Assembly: GCA_903870245.1 (NCBI GenBank)
Contig: CAIQCB010000009.1
Span: forward strand, 22,334-86,333
Reading direction: 5' to 3'
DNA: 64,000 nucleotides
Source of the DNA: an uncultured Methylocystaceae bacterium
GTDB taxonomy: Bacteria > Pseudomonadota > Alphaproteobacteria > Rhizobiales > Beijerinckiaceae
This document shows, in pieces, positions 45,373 to 54,325 of the stretch (position 1 is its first letter; each line of letters opens with the position of its first letter). Below the pieces are notes generated by a model. It was not told the origin of the DNA, made no database searches, and worked only from the letters and a program-made list of their open reading frames with translations. The translations under genes were made by a program, and so were the position numbers.

Positions 45373-46704
45373 CTGAGTCACGCCGCCCCGTCCTCCGACA
45401 AAATAAGCTTCCTTGCGCAACTGAGGGATGATCCGCGTCGGATCGGGGCCGCTATTGCTCTCGGCTTTTCGACCGGCATTCCCTTCCTCCTTGTTTACAG
45501 CACGCAATCGGCCTGGCTCTACGAGGCGAAGGTGCCGATCGAGACTATCGGCCTGCTCAGCGAAATGACGCTTGCATATAAATTCAAATGGATCTGGGCG
45601 CCGTTTCTCGACGAATATGACGCGCCTGTCGTCTCGAAGCTGCTCGGCCGGCGTCGCGGCTGGATCGTCGTTTCGCAGGTCGCCGTCATACTCGGGCTGA
45701 TCGGAGTCGCCTTCGGCGATCCGGCGCAATGGTTAACATGGACGGTGCTCTTTTCCTTCGCGCTCGGGATTGCCGGCGCGACGCAGGACATCACCGTCGA
45801 CGGCTGGCGCATCACAGTCGCTCCGAGAGAGAAACTGGCGTTTCTGACCTCTGTGACGGAGATAGGCTATCGCGTTGGTACGCTCACAGCGGGAGCCGGA
45901 GCGCTCTACATCGCCAATTTCTTTGGTTGGAAAGCCGCCTATCTCACTATGGCGGCAATCATGCTTGTCGGCCTTTTCGCTGCGCTCGTCGCGCCCGAGC
46001 CGCCATCCGATCTTCAGCCGCATCGCGAGCGACCGCATTTTGTTTTCACCATCACCGAGCCGATCAAGGAGTTGTGGCGCCGGCTTGGGCCACGGGCGTT
46101 GGCAATTGTGCTGCTGATCGCCGGCTTCCGCATGCCGGGCTATGTCTCGGGCGCCATGGCCATGCCGCTGTTCAAGAGCTTGCATTTCACAGAAGCCGAT
46201 ATCGCGACGGTAACCAAGGTCTTCGGCTTTTGGATCGCGCTCGGCGGCACGCTGCTCGCCGGAGTCGTGGTTCGTCGGTTCGGCATGATGAAGAGTCTGC
46301 TGATTGGCACAGTCGCGGGTTCCGCTTCGCATCTATCGCTGGCATGGCTTGCTGCGCATGGCCATGATTTCACCGATTTCGCCATCGCCGTTGGGATAGA
46401 CGGTTTCGCCTACGCCTTCGCGCAGGTCGTGCTGATTATCTATATGTCGTCGCTGGTCTCGACAGAGTTCGCGATGAGCCAATATGCGCTGCTGACCTCG
46501 CTCTGCTCTCTACCGGGCAGCCTGCTCGCCGGCGCCTCTGGCTTCATCATCAAGGCGACAAGCTTCGAGACTTTTTTTGTTGGCACATCGGTCATGGGGC
46601 TGCCGGTCGCCATCCTCGCATGGTGGCTTTGGCGCGTTCAGGAGCGGCGTGGAGAGGACAGGCTCGCAGACGCAAGCCCGGAGCGCACCGCTGAAACCGA
46701 TTAA
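45373..46704 (+). CDS. AmpG-like MFS permease with an apparent CTG start
   Basis: 443 residues if it starts at CTG 45373; ATT 45370 is the alternative. From the GTG at 45532 the protein would lose its first helix, yet the sequence upstream in frame is clearly homologous (RRIGAAIALGFSTGIPFLLVYS, then STQSAWLYEAKVPIETIGL). No ATG, GTG or TTG exists in frame between the upstream stop and 45532. About 12 helices, with MFS features such as FLDEYDAPVVSKLLGRRRGWI and GATQDITVDGW. AmpG relatives import muropeptides and related ones move acetyl-CoA or siderophores, so the substrate is open. Confidence 0.85.
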   Translation: MSHAAPSSDKISFLAQLRDDPRRIGAAIALGFSTGIPFLLVYSTQSAWLYEAKVPIETIGLLSEMTLAYKFKWIWAPFLDEYDAPVVSKLLGRRRGWIVVSQVAVILGLIGVAFGDPAQWLTWTVLFSFALGIAGATQDITVDGWRITVAPREKLAFLTSVTEIGYRVGTLTAGAGALYIANFFGWKAAYLTMAAIMLVGLFAALVAPEPPSDLQPHRERPHFVFTITEPIKELWRRLGPRALAIVLLIAGFRMPGYVSGAMAMPLFKSLHFTEADIATVTKVFGFWIALGGTLLAGVVVRRFGMMKSLLIGTVAGSASHLSLAWLAAHGHDFTDFAIAVGIDGFAYAFAQVVLIIYMSSLVSTEFAMSQYALLTSLCSLPGSLLAGASGFIIKATSFETFFVGTSVMGLPVAILAWWLWRVQERRGEDRLADASPERTAETD

Positions 46705-47416
46705 GTCCGAGCCGCGGGGCAAGCGCTGATGGATCGGAAGCCACCAACAAGGTCAGTAGTCGTTCGGCTGTAGACGCCAGTCCTCCAGATATGGCGAGGT
46801 TTTGTAGCGCTTTCCCAGCGCTCCCTGGTTTTGCCACGGTTGAGCTGGCGCAGGAGCCGTATTTATGAATTTCATTGAAAACAATAGTTTATATCGGAGG
46901 CTTGTGATTTTGGATATGCTAAATACCCCCTGAGCCATTAGCGGCAGGGAAAACCTTCTCGATTATTTTAGTCGTACGTTGACAGTCGCCGTCTAGGATA
47001 GTTTGAGGAACGGCCGCCGGTGATAAAGCCTTCACCTCCCGCCGGGCTGACCTGCGCGGCCATGGACAGTTCGCAAGACGTCCGGCAGGAGATGGCGGGG
47101 CACAGCGAACGAGCATGATGGTAAGCTTCTCGCCGCTCTCAAGGATGATTAGACGCTGGAAGACCAATAGAGCGGCTTCGAGATCGCATGCATTAAGAAA
47201 TCTATGGACGAAGAAAGGAAGTATGTCATCCGCGTCGTCCATGACGGCGAACTCGTTGATGACATAGTGGGTTGGATACCAGCCAGGTAAGCGAAAGAAT
47301 AATGACTATTGCGTGGGTCAGACGAACGGCGCCAGATACAAACCTGATAGAAATAGGAGCATGGCGGAGAAATTAGCTCATGCAGCCTAAAGACCAATAC
47401 CCCAGAAGGAAGAGAA
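46705..47416. other. Long region without a supported gene
   Basis: 712 bp. Frames on both strands are short and lack ribosome-binding sites. A plus-strand stretch at 47203-47289 encodes a 28-residue peptide beginning MDEERKYVIRVVHDGELVDD, possibly the end of a decayed gene. Nothing firm. Confidence 0.35.
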
Positions 47417-47539
47417 ATGACGCTATCCGTATTTTGGTCCGGTATTGCCGATTGGTTTGAATACTCAAAACTCCCCCCGGTTTTTGTGGCGATGGCGATT
47501 CTGCTCTTCGCGCTGTGGAATATCCGGCGCTATCTGTAA
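47417..47539 (+). CDS. Very small single-pass membrane protein
   Basis: 40 residues, ATG preceded by AGAAGGAAGAGAA, an excellent ribosome-binding site. The N-terminal half is amphipathic (SVFWSGIADWFEYSKL), followed by one helix (PPVFVAMAILLFALW) and a basic end, NIRRYL. It is below the usual annotation cut-off. Function unknown. Confidence 0.6.
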   Translation: MTLSVFWSGIADWFEYSKLPPVFVAMAILLFALWNIRRYL

Positions 47540-47626
47540 TAAAATAAAGATTTGCCCTGCACATCTCGTTCTGAAGCCGTTCAGAATTGACCAGTTAGGT
47601 TAGGCTCCTCGATCTGGAGCTCGCCC

Positions 47627-48073
47627 ATGAAATCTCTCCCGGCTCTTCTTCTCGTTTCAGGTTTTGCTGCACTCACAGCTTCGCAAGCTCTGGCGCAAGC
47701 TGCGCCTGTCCTCGCCCCAGACGGGCAATATTTGGGAATGGCCGTGAAAAACGGCGCAACGACGGTCTTTGTCGACAAGAATGGTCAATATGGCGGGGCG
47801 GTCGTCCAGAACAGGGAGGCGACAGCCTATTTCAACAGGGATGGCTATCAAGGCGTCCGACCTAATTTCGGTTCTCAGCGGACTTCTATGCCGGGTGGCT
47901 ATCCGAGAGGGTATGGCGGCGGCCCGGGCTACGGACCGCAGGGATATGGCGGTCGCGGCTATGGTTACGGCCCCCGGCCTGCGTATGGCTATGGTTACCC
48001 GTCCGGCTATGGTTACGGCCATGCCTACGGCCACAGGCGTCGTCATGAAGGCTGGAGCGAAGGCTGGTGGTGA
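47627..48073 (+). CDS. Exported Gly/Tyr-rich protein
   Basis: 148 residues. The signal peptide (LPALLLVSGFAALTASQALA) precedes a short domain (LAPDGQYLGMAVKNGATTVFVDKNGQYGG). After that comes a roughly 65-residue low-complexity tail of Gly-Tyr-Gly repeats, ending in HRRRHEGWSEGWW. Such tails occur in cell-surface or metal-binding proteins. No function is assigned. Confidence 0.8.
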   Translation: MKSLPALLLVSGFAALTASQALAQAAPVLAPDGQYLGMAVKNGATTVFVDKNGQYGGAVVQNREATAYFNRDGYQGVRPNFGSQRTSMPGGYPRGYGGGPGYGPQGYGGRGYGYGPRPAYGYGYPSGYGYGHAYGHRRRHEGWSEGWW

Positions 48074-48392
48074 CCGACTGAGCTGGCCACGACAGCCCTG
48101 ACCGCGATAGTCACCTGCTTGCGGGATATTTGGATAAAGCCTGTGAAAGAGTTGTCGAGTTCTAGAACAAACAGGTTGTCGGCGGGGGCGCAAAGCGTCC
48201 CTGTCGATTTGGCGCTCCTGTGTCGAAAGGATTCCATAGCGCTATCCTTCCATTCTGAGGATAACATTGGGCTATCAAAAACCGGGATCAAACACCCAGT
48301 TTCGCAATTGAGGTAAATATTGAGTCTTATTGTTTATTTTGGAATCCATCCTGTATAAATTATTTCTATTCGACTCAGAAGGAGCAATAAGC
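48074..48392. other. Intergenic region
   Basis: About 320 bp. Short frames exist on both strands (48043-48291 and 48119-48316), but neither has a ribosome-binding site or a family. I see no supported gene. Confidence 0.35.
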
Positions 48393-48617
48393 ATGAACAA
48401 GGTATTTTTCCTATCAGCGGCGCTTGTCATTTCCACCTCGGCGCTGGCCGATCAAAAAACGCCTATCGCTCCATCTCTACCTACGCATGTGGGTACTGAC
48501 ATTATGGGGAACCAAGTTATCCACAATGCTCCGGCTCAGGCGGAGTCAACTGCGGACACAAACACAGATCAAGTTAAAACCTCACATCGCAGCAAAAAGA
48601 AAAGGCGCAGTAAATAA
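48393..48617 (+). CDS. Small exported protein of unknown function
   Basis: 74 residues from ATG 48393, which follows AAGGAGCAATAAGC. The longer frame upstream is not needed. It has a signal peptide (VFFLSAALVISTSALA), a Thr/Pro/Gln-rich short mature part and a strongly basic end (SHRSKKKRRSK). No family recognised. A strong terminator lies about 190 bp downstream. Confidence 0.7.
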   Translation: MNKVFFLSAALVISTSALADQKTPIAPSLPTHVGTDIMGNQVIHNAPAQAESTADTNTDQVKTSHRSKKKRRSK

Positions 48618-48672
48618 TACAGCCAAATCCAACTCGGCTTTAATCACACATTCCGTGATAGGATTTGTCTCT

Positions 48673-48780
48673 ATGAAGTATGCATAATCAGGGTTTCAAT
48701 CCCAACCCACTGGGTGGTTTTGATAACTCCAGACCTCAAGAGTTAATTAGCTCTTCTGGAAGCAACTCTGCATACTCCAT
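48673..48780. repeat. Imperfect inverted repeat bracketing about 84 bp
   Basis: ATGAAGTATGCA at 48673-48684 faces TGCATACTCCAT at 48769-48780 (11 of 12 bases complementary). It could be a long-loop hairpin or the remains of a miniature element. No target-site duplication was confirmed. Confidence 0.35.
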
Positions 48781-48808
48781 AAATTGTACGTCATTCGAAA
48801 TTGGTTAG

Positions 48809-48837
48809 AGGCTCGCAATTACCAATTGCGAGCCTCC
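48809..48837 (+). terminator. Rho-independent terminator
   Basis: Perfect 12-bp stem GAGGCTCGCAAT with its complement, 5-base loop, followed by CATTCTTTT. It is the first good terminator after the small exported protein at 48.4-48.6 kb. Confidence 0.7.
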
Positions 48838-48883
48838 ATTCTTTTGATGAATACCGCGCAAGGCGTGATTACGCTTCAGAAGA

Positions 48884-49399
48884 TTGATCCGCGGTTCTGA
48901 AATCCAACCCGGTGTCTATGCGACCATCATCAATGTGGGCATAAACGCCGTAGGTCTTACGGATTATTCGGCGTTGGTCGCGCAGGGCGTGTTGCCAATC
49001 TTGACCCCGCAAGCTGTTACCGTCGCCCAAGATTTGAGTATTCCGAAGGGCCAGGACATCGTTGCGGAACGCGTGTATCAAGTCCTTTGGAAGATACCGC
49101 AAGGGCATTTGCCGAAGGTTGCTCTCGTAGGCTTGCCGACGAATGGCACAAGCATTCAAGCCGCGTTGAACGCGGCCGGTCTTGCAGACTTGGACATTAC
49201 CGCGCGCAGCGTATTGGCCTTGCCGCTTTACGCATTTTCTGTGGGCAAATCGAACGTGTTTCCGAAAAGCTTCCGCTGTTCTAATCGGCCGAAACTGGTA
49301 TTGGACTACCCCTGTTTCGGCCGTGGTGATGGATTGAAGCGCAATCGAGTCCGTCAGCCGTCGCGCTGGTGGTCTTTTTCGTTCAAGTCGGCTTCATAG
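48884..49399 (+). pseudogene. Possible truncated coding fragment, unidentified
   Basis: The frame is open from 48870 with no ATG, and the first possible start is a TTG. The stretch VYATIINVGINAVGLTDYSALV ... LVGLPTNGTSIQAALNAAGLADLDI reads like a real protein to about 49260 and then loses sense before the CoiA-like gene. It may be the 3' part of a gene whose 5' end is lost. The opposite strand has a competing 96-codon frame (48869-49159), so even the strand is uncertain. Confidence 0.3.
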
Positions 49400-49470
49400 C
49401 GTTACCGTTGGCGTATCCGCTTCCGAGCCTTACATTAGACCGCAATGCGATTCGTCGAAAGGTGAACGCG

Positions 49471-50292
49471 ATGCTTGTTGCGAATTTGAACAGGGAACGA
49501 ATCGACGCATTCATTGCCGAACGCGGCCCCGAATATCGTTGTCCTGAGTGCGAAGGCGTCGTGATTTTGAAGAAGGGTCGAAAGGTCATAGATCATTTTG
49601 CCCATAAGCCGCCTACGGATTGTTCATGGGCTAGCGGCGAAACACGGGCGCATCTGGAAGCGAAGCTTCTTGTCGCCAAGGCTCTTGCCGGACGCGGGTT
49701 GAGGGCGGAAGTTGAGTTTGTCGTCAACACGTTACCGGGCGACCGACGCGCCGACGTAATAGCATGGTCGCCGAATGGGCGACAAATTGCATTCGAATTG
49801 CAGCATACGCCCATTGATTTGAATGAAATCGAAAGTCGAGCGTCATCGTATGCGCGCGCCGGGATTGTCCAAATCTAGATACCGTTTCTGAAAGCGTCAG
49901 TATGGAACGAAGGCCAACCACGCGCGGGCGGTTGGTTCGTCGAACGCTATTCGCCGCGACCTTTTGAGCGTTGGGTTCACGGGTTCAACGGAAAACGGGG
50001 CATGTGGATGTATGATCCCGCCGCAAAGGAATTTTGGCTTGGCCGTTTGGCCGGGCATCAAATCTATGTCGAAGAAACGTCGTGGTACTCCGAAGGCGGC
50101 GAAGAAAATTCGGACGGGGGCTTCTACCGTTGGTCGAAGCGCTACAAGGAATTGACGTTGGAAGGGCCGTACAAGGCCGAAAATCTGCTTATCAAGGTCG
50201 AACCACGGCGCGCGTTCGCGACGAAGGAATATAGCTGGCCTGCCGGGCGCGTGGCGCACCTGACGCCCGATAAGCCCGTTTCGACCACCTGA
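49471..50292 (+). pseudogene. CoiA-like competence/nuclease-fold protein interrupted by an amber codon
   Basis: ATG 49471 (after AAGGTGAACGCG) opens a CoiA-like frame: zinc motif CPECEG ... HFAHKPPTDC, then TRAHLEAKLLVAKAL, a PD-(D/E)XK-like core RRADVIAW ... IAFELQHTPI, and SSYARAGI. At 49876 a TAG interrupts it as codon 136. The same frame then continues for 138 more codons of good protein (IPFLKASVWNEGQPR ... GGWFVERYSPRPFERWVHGF ...) to a TGA-type end at 50292. CoiA relatives have a Trp near this point, so TGG to TAG is the likely lesion. Restored length is 273 residues. It lies beside tRNA-Ser. Confidence 0.8.
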
Positions 50293-50358
50293 TTTCCGGC
50301 AGTAGATCGTTAGTAGATTTTTCGAAAGCTGAAATTCATCAATAAAATCAATAGATAA

Positions 50359-50448
50359 TGGCGGAGGAGGCGGGATTCGAACCCGCGATACGGTTTCCCG
50401 TATACACACTTTCCAGGCGTGCGCCTTCAACCACTCGGCCACCCCTCC
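50359..50448 (-). tRNA. tRNA-Ser (anticodon GGA)
   Basis: 90-nt class II tRNA: acceptor GGAGGGG with CTCCTCC, D-loop GCCGAGTGGTTGAAGGC, anticodon loop CTGGAAA, long variable arm, T-arm GCGGGTTCGAATCCCGC and encoded CCA. Confidence 0.97.
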
Positions 50449-50620
50449 GGCGAGGCGCACTATATTCAGCTCGCCGCCAAACGCAACGCGGCAGCCATGT
50501 TTTTGTCCGGGCTAGCCTTTCGTCGTCCGGCTCGGCGATGAGCTTGATCCGGCGCGGGGGCGCATGTTATCAGGGCTCGCCATTCCGGCGCGAGCTTTAA
50601 ATCCGCTTGTCGCCACACCC

Positions 50621-50710
50621 GGAGAGGTGGCTGAGTGGTTGAAAGCACCGCACTCGAAATGCGGCATACGGGCAACTGTATCGGGAGTTCGAATCTCCCC
50701 CTCTCCGCCA
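50621..50710 (+). tRNA. tRNA-Ser (anticodon CGA)
   Basis: 90-nt class II tRNA: acceptor GGAGAGG with CCTCTCC, GCTGAGTGGTTGAAAGC D-arm, anticodon loop CTCGAAA, long variable arm, GGGAGTTCGAATCTCCC T-arm and encoded CCA. It diverges from the other tRNA-Ser gene, 172 bp away. Confidence 0.97.
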
Positions 50711-51532
50711 ATAAATCAATAAATTCAGTGATTTGAGAAAATAACTGGATGGGTTCCACAAAACCCCCACCAACTGGCGCCGCAAACAATCTTCAAGAAT
50801 TTGTATTGGCCAAGGGCAGGGGGGCCAATCAGCCAGCGCGATGAACCGCCAGGTTGTGTGGCGGGAACATCGACTCTCCACATCCTGAACGCCTGCCGGT
50901 GCGACGGTAACCGCTTTTCACGCCATTTCACCCACAGGGTGACAGGGCGCTGCGGATCGCCTCGGAAATAAATCTTTTTTACAACGCCTCAGACGGGCCG
51001 ATGGTCCGGTTCATGCGTTAGGGCAACCAGAGATTTTATGACGCTCCCTTGGGTGGCGCGACTGCCTCATGAGGCTCCTTTGGCGGCGAGGATGAGTAAC
51101 GAGACGCCATAAATGTTCTGGCGTCCAGACGCCCAATACCACATGCGGTCTCGCCTTGTTGGGAGCGGCTTGGGCGCGCTGAACCCCGCAAAAATTGTCT
51201 CGCCTTGCGTAATTTAAATACAGGTCTTGGCGTTGGGGTTGGGCATGGCGAGATAGATCCGGTGTGGTCAGCACGCAATTCGCAGAGGGGAAGCTGCCCA
51301 GTCGGATCATATCCCCGTTAAAATATTAAAGGAAACGCGTGACGGGAATGAATCATGAAAAAGATACGGGTGCAAAACGCATCCTGAATCGTGGCTTCCA
51401 GCATGAAATTTATGACATAAGTATTTTCCCTCACTAAAATACTTCTTGAATGAACACCATTTAAGTTATGTCGGATAAGTCTCCGGTTGCAGAGTCAGCA
51501 TGCAAACCTGCTGTCAACTATGGAGAATAAAC
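50711..51532. other. Long region after tRNA-Ser without a supported gene
   Basis: 822 bp. The first 600 bp carry only overlapping short frames with no ribosome-binding sites, which looks like decayed DNA. A perfect 9-bp inverted repeat AAGTATTTT / AAAATACTT (51419-51427 and 51436-51444) lies about 90 bp before the CsbD-like gene and may be an operator or hairpin. Confidence 0.4.
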
Positions 51533-51724
51533 ATGAATAGCACTACCGACAAAATCAAATCTGCGGAAAATGAGGCAGCTGGAAGCATCAAACAGGTCGT
51601 AGGCAAGGCCGTGGGAAATCCATCGCTTGAAATCGAAGGCGCTGCTCAAAGCCTTAAAGGTGAGGCTCAAGGAGCTCTTGGCGATGCTAAAGACGCCGTC
51701 AAGAAGCTCGTGGATAAAGTTTGA
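51533..51724 (+). CDS. CsbD-like stress protein
   Basis: 63 residues from ATG 51533 (GGAGAATAAAC upstream). The sequence is family-typical: TDKIKSAENEAAGSIKQVVGKAVGNPSLEIEGAAQSLKG, then GDAKDAVKKLVDKV. These hydrophilic proteins accumulate under general stress; the molecular role is unknown. It is followed by a strong hairpin terminator. Confidence 0.9.
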   Translation: MNSTTDKIKSAENEAAGSIKQVVGKAVGNPSLEIEGAAQSLKGEAQGALGDAKDAVKKLVDKV

Positions 51725-51808
51725 GCAACCATTGCTTGATTGAGTAAACTTCTGCGGCATTAAATATAAAGAGCAGTCTTTATGAATTAATAGCCGACCT
51801 TAAGAGTT

Positions 51809-51836
51809 GGCGTCGTTGGCGTAATCCAACGACGCC
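51809..51836 (+). terminator. Hairpin downstream of the CsbD-like gene
   Basis: Perfect 11-bp stem GGCGTCGTTGG with its complement, 6-base loop, about 85 bp after the stop. There is no clean T-run. Confidence 0.6.
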
Positions 51837-51896
51837 TGATATTCATCGATATAAAAAATATTCTCTTAATCTCTCCGTCTTTTGGGACATACTAAC

Positions 51897-52046
51897 ATGC
51901 TTGAAACAACAGCTCTCTTACTCGTCGTCATGTGGGTCCTTGGACTTATATCTTCTTACACCCTCGGAGGATATATCCACTTCCTGCTCATTGTGGCCGT
52001 TATTATTCTTGCCCTTCGCATCATTCAGGGCCGAACTATAATTTGA
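51897..52046 (+). CDS. Small two-helix membrane protein, Lmo0937-like
   Basis: 49 residues (MLETTALLLVVMWVLGLISS ... GGYIHFLLIVAVIILALRIIQGR). The arrangement of two helices around YTLGGYIH is typical of the small Lmo0937/DUF5670 membrane proteins, often stress-induced. It follows the CsbD-like gene by 170 bp, which fits a stress pair. The ribosome-binding site is weak. Confidence 0.7.
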   Translation: MLETTALLLVVMWVLGLISSYTLGGYIHFLLIVAVIILALRIIQGRTII

Positions 52047-52767
52047 AGCAGGCTTTCATAGGATTGATCACTGACGCTCATGATGAAGTAGCTGTAAAGT
52101 TTTTGATTTTTGTCATAAAATCAGCAAATGCTTCAATGGCGGCGAATAATGTATTTAGCTTTTTTAAGAGAATCGGCAGTGAGCCCTTTTAATTAAATAT
52201 TTTTGCCGGGTTATACTCGAGGAACAGAGTTCAGCGCCGCTCAACGCGCAAAGATTTGATAAAGTCTATTCTTTGTTTTAGCCTTTGGGTGATAATTGAT
52301 TGCCACGAACAGTCTGCTCGTTACATGAAACTTTAAGTCGTGAAATCTGGTTGTAGGATGTATGTCCTACCGGGCCAAACCACCAAGACGGCTTTTAAGA
52401 GGGGTTACAAGCCCTTCAATACCAGCGCCCTCTCCGACGAATTGAGTTAAACTCTGTTCGTTTCCCGGTGCTTTTCATGATTATTCAGGATTATTTGATT
52501 GTTTTGATATGCTCCCAGCAAATGGCTTGAAATCATTCATCGGCCTGATGCGCTGCACACGGTTCAGCGACATATGGCTAGGCGGGGTATTCACCGCGGG
52601 CTTCTGCGAGTCTCAAGGGACGAGAAATTCGTGCATCTCACTTTGTTGGACTATGTTGAGCCAACCTTAGTTCCTTTTTTCAATCTGATCTCAATCTCAG
52701 AAAAGCTATTGCTATCGATATAAGAATAACAAATAAATATCGTGGATACGATCGTGCAATATAATAT
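52047..52767. other. Long AT-rich region without a supported gene
   Basis: 721 bp. No frame with both a start signal and recognisable protein sequence. Patches at 52350-52450 and 52540-52640 are GC-richer and may be remnants of older genes. Nothing identifiable. Confidence 0.35.
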
Positions 52768-53268
52768 TTATGATAAGCTGAGACGTGGAGAGGCGTCAAA
52801 ATCAGGAACCTCTACTTCAACGATCTCAAGGCCACGGTCCCTCGCGCACTGAGCAATCTCAACTGTTGCCTGATCACCACTAAAAATTAATACTATATCT
52901 GGATGACTTCCGATCATCATTCGCTTGTTTCGTTCGTTTATGCTTTCTTTATTTGAGCGAGAATTCAGTTTTCTTCCTATCAACAATTTGAAGGATTGGA
53001 TTAACATAGATGGTTCGTAAATTAGTGTATTCCACATGACTGTGGGAACACTATTGATTATCGCCCAATGTATTCCGATCTCTTCCGCGCCTCCTTCATT
53101 CCCGCTTATCAATTCTGTTATAGGATTTAGCAAATGAAATTTGGAGAGGTAGGCGTAAACAAATTTGCGTTGACTGCTGGCTCGGGAAATTTCAGATTTG
53201 TAGTGTTTGAGATGTGCGAAGGGGTTAGTTTCGCCTATATCGCTTCTGCCAGAGACAAGAACTCGCAT
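52768..53268 (-). CDS. DUF2493 / SLOG-superfamily protein
   Basis: 166 residues. The Rossmann-like SLOG pattern is visible: MRVLVSGRSDI at the start, ELISGNEGGAEEIGIHWAIINSVPTVMW in the middle, then RNKRMMIGSHPDIVLIFSGDQATVEIAQCARDRGLEIVEVEV. The glycine-rich ligand loop is modified (SGDQAT instead of GG-x-GT) and a roughly 35-residue insertion precedes RNKRM. SLOG proteins bind nucleotide-like ligands and are often carried on mobile elements. The real ligand is unknown. AT-rich gene in an AT-rich region. Confidence 0.7.
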   Translation of the reverse strand: MRVLVSGRSDIGETNPFAHLKHYKSEISRASSQRKFVYAYLSKFHLLNPITELISGNEGGAEEIGIHWAIINSVPTVMWNTLIYEPSMLIQSFKLLIGRKLNSRSNKESINERNKRMMIGSHPDIVLIFSGDQATVEIAQCARDRGLEIVEVEVPDFDASPRLSLS

Positions 53269-53704
53269 ATAAACACCTATGTTGTTGATTTTGAGAAATT
53301 CAGTGAGTTGAGCTTATCCAATTATTTTTTTTATAGAGGCGCAAGTCGTCATTTATACTCAATCTAGTTGGGCTGAAGTTGTAAACAAACTAATCGTCAG
53401 TAACGAATTCAATCAGTCTTTTCATAAATCAGGTCTTTGTTGAACAAACACTGATACTCAAAGGTAGTGCTGAATCGCCAATCATAATGATTATATTTCT
53501 TTGGCTTTTAACCCAAAAAGTCGACAGCTAAAAAATTTGATTTGCATCAAATTCGTGGAAGATCCATGAGCGGATCTAAACATAAAGATTGCGCTTTACG
53601 ATTATTTAAGTGATGTCCGATGGATAAAGTTTCAAGGGCCGGTCGATATTTTATAAGTAAATATACTGATTGTATTTTATAATTTACTTTGTTAAAATCA
53701 TGCT
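53269..53704. other. AT-rich intergenic region
   Basis: 436 bp, very AT-rich, between divergently read genes. No gene seen. Probably holds both promoters. Confidence 0.4.
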
Positions 53705-54325
53705 ATGAGCGGATCAATAATCGTGCACATCTATGATGATGTCCAATCATCAAAAGACAAAATTGCATCTATCCTTCACGACACTCAATTCTATCCGGTA
53801 TTCCATCCCGCTTCGGCTGCATGTAGCCGACTGCCAAGCAATGGTGGGCCTTATTGCTGTATGGCGCATTTTGACAAGCATTTAAGCCATTTAGATGATT
53901 TTCTCGCTATGAAATCATCAAATAATTTCGCAGCAGTGGTTTTATATTCAAATAATCCGAAATTATGTGATGTGGTCAATGCCATAAAAATGGGAGCTTT
54001 TGACTTTCTAAAAATGCCTTTAACCAAGGATGAATTAAATTCATGCCTTATAAGAGCGGCCGAGCGCAACGAGCTTGTTCTAAATACACTCAGAGAAGAA
54101 TCTGCGATAACTTCTAATTTAACGAGATTGACAATACAGGAAAACAAAGTTTTAGAGCAAATATTACAAGGCGCGGCCAATAAAATTATTGCATTCAATT
54201 TGAATATTTCCCAAAGAACTGTTGAAAATCACAGATTAAATCTTATGAGAAAAATGTCGGCTAAATCGATTGCGCACCTAATTAATATGATTAACCGAGT
54301 TTCGTCTAAAAATATTTATTTATAA
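53705..54325 (+). CDS. LuxR/FixJ-type regulator with a degenerate receiver domain
   Basis: 206 residues. The C-terminus is a LuxR helix-turn-helix (LTIQENKVLEQILQGAANKIIAF, then ISQRTVENHRLNLMRKM). The N-terminus follows the FixJ receiver plan: acidic pair YDD at residues 10-12, and AIKMGAFDFLKMPLTKDEL with the conserved Lys. Where FixJ has its phosphorylated Asp the aligned residue is His55 (CCMAHFDKHL), with Asp57 two places on. Phosphorylation is therefore doubtful. Very AT-rich, no kinase adjacent, likely acquired DNA. Confidence 0.8.
   Translation: MSGSIIVHIYDDVQSSKDKIASILHDTQFYPVFHPASAACSRLPSNGGPYCCMAHFDKHLSHLDDFLAMKSSNNFAAVVLYSNNPKLCDVVNAIKMGAFDFLKMPLTKDELNSCLIRAAERNELVLNTLREESAITSNLTRLTIQENKVLEQILQGAANKIIAFNLNISQRTVENHRLNLMRKMSAKSIAHLINMINRVSSKNIYL

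Noticed and set aside
46919..47242. Minus-strand 107-codon frame after the MFS gene
   Set aside because: No start signal and no recognisable domain; likely chance in a decayed region.
48869..49159. Minus-strand 96-codon frame opposite the uncertain fragment
   Set aside because: It reads plausibly, but the plus frame is at least as good and leads into the CoiA-like region. Not called as a gene.
50711..51310. Possible integrase remnant after tRNA-Ser
   Set aside because: Looked for Arg/Tyr active-site motifs on both strands and found none.
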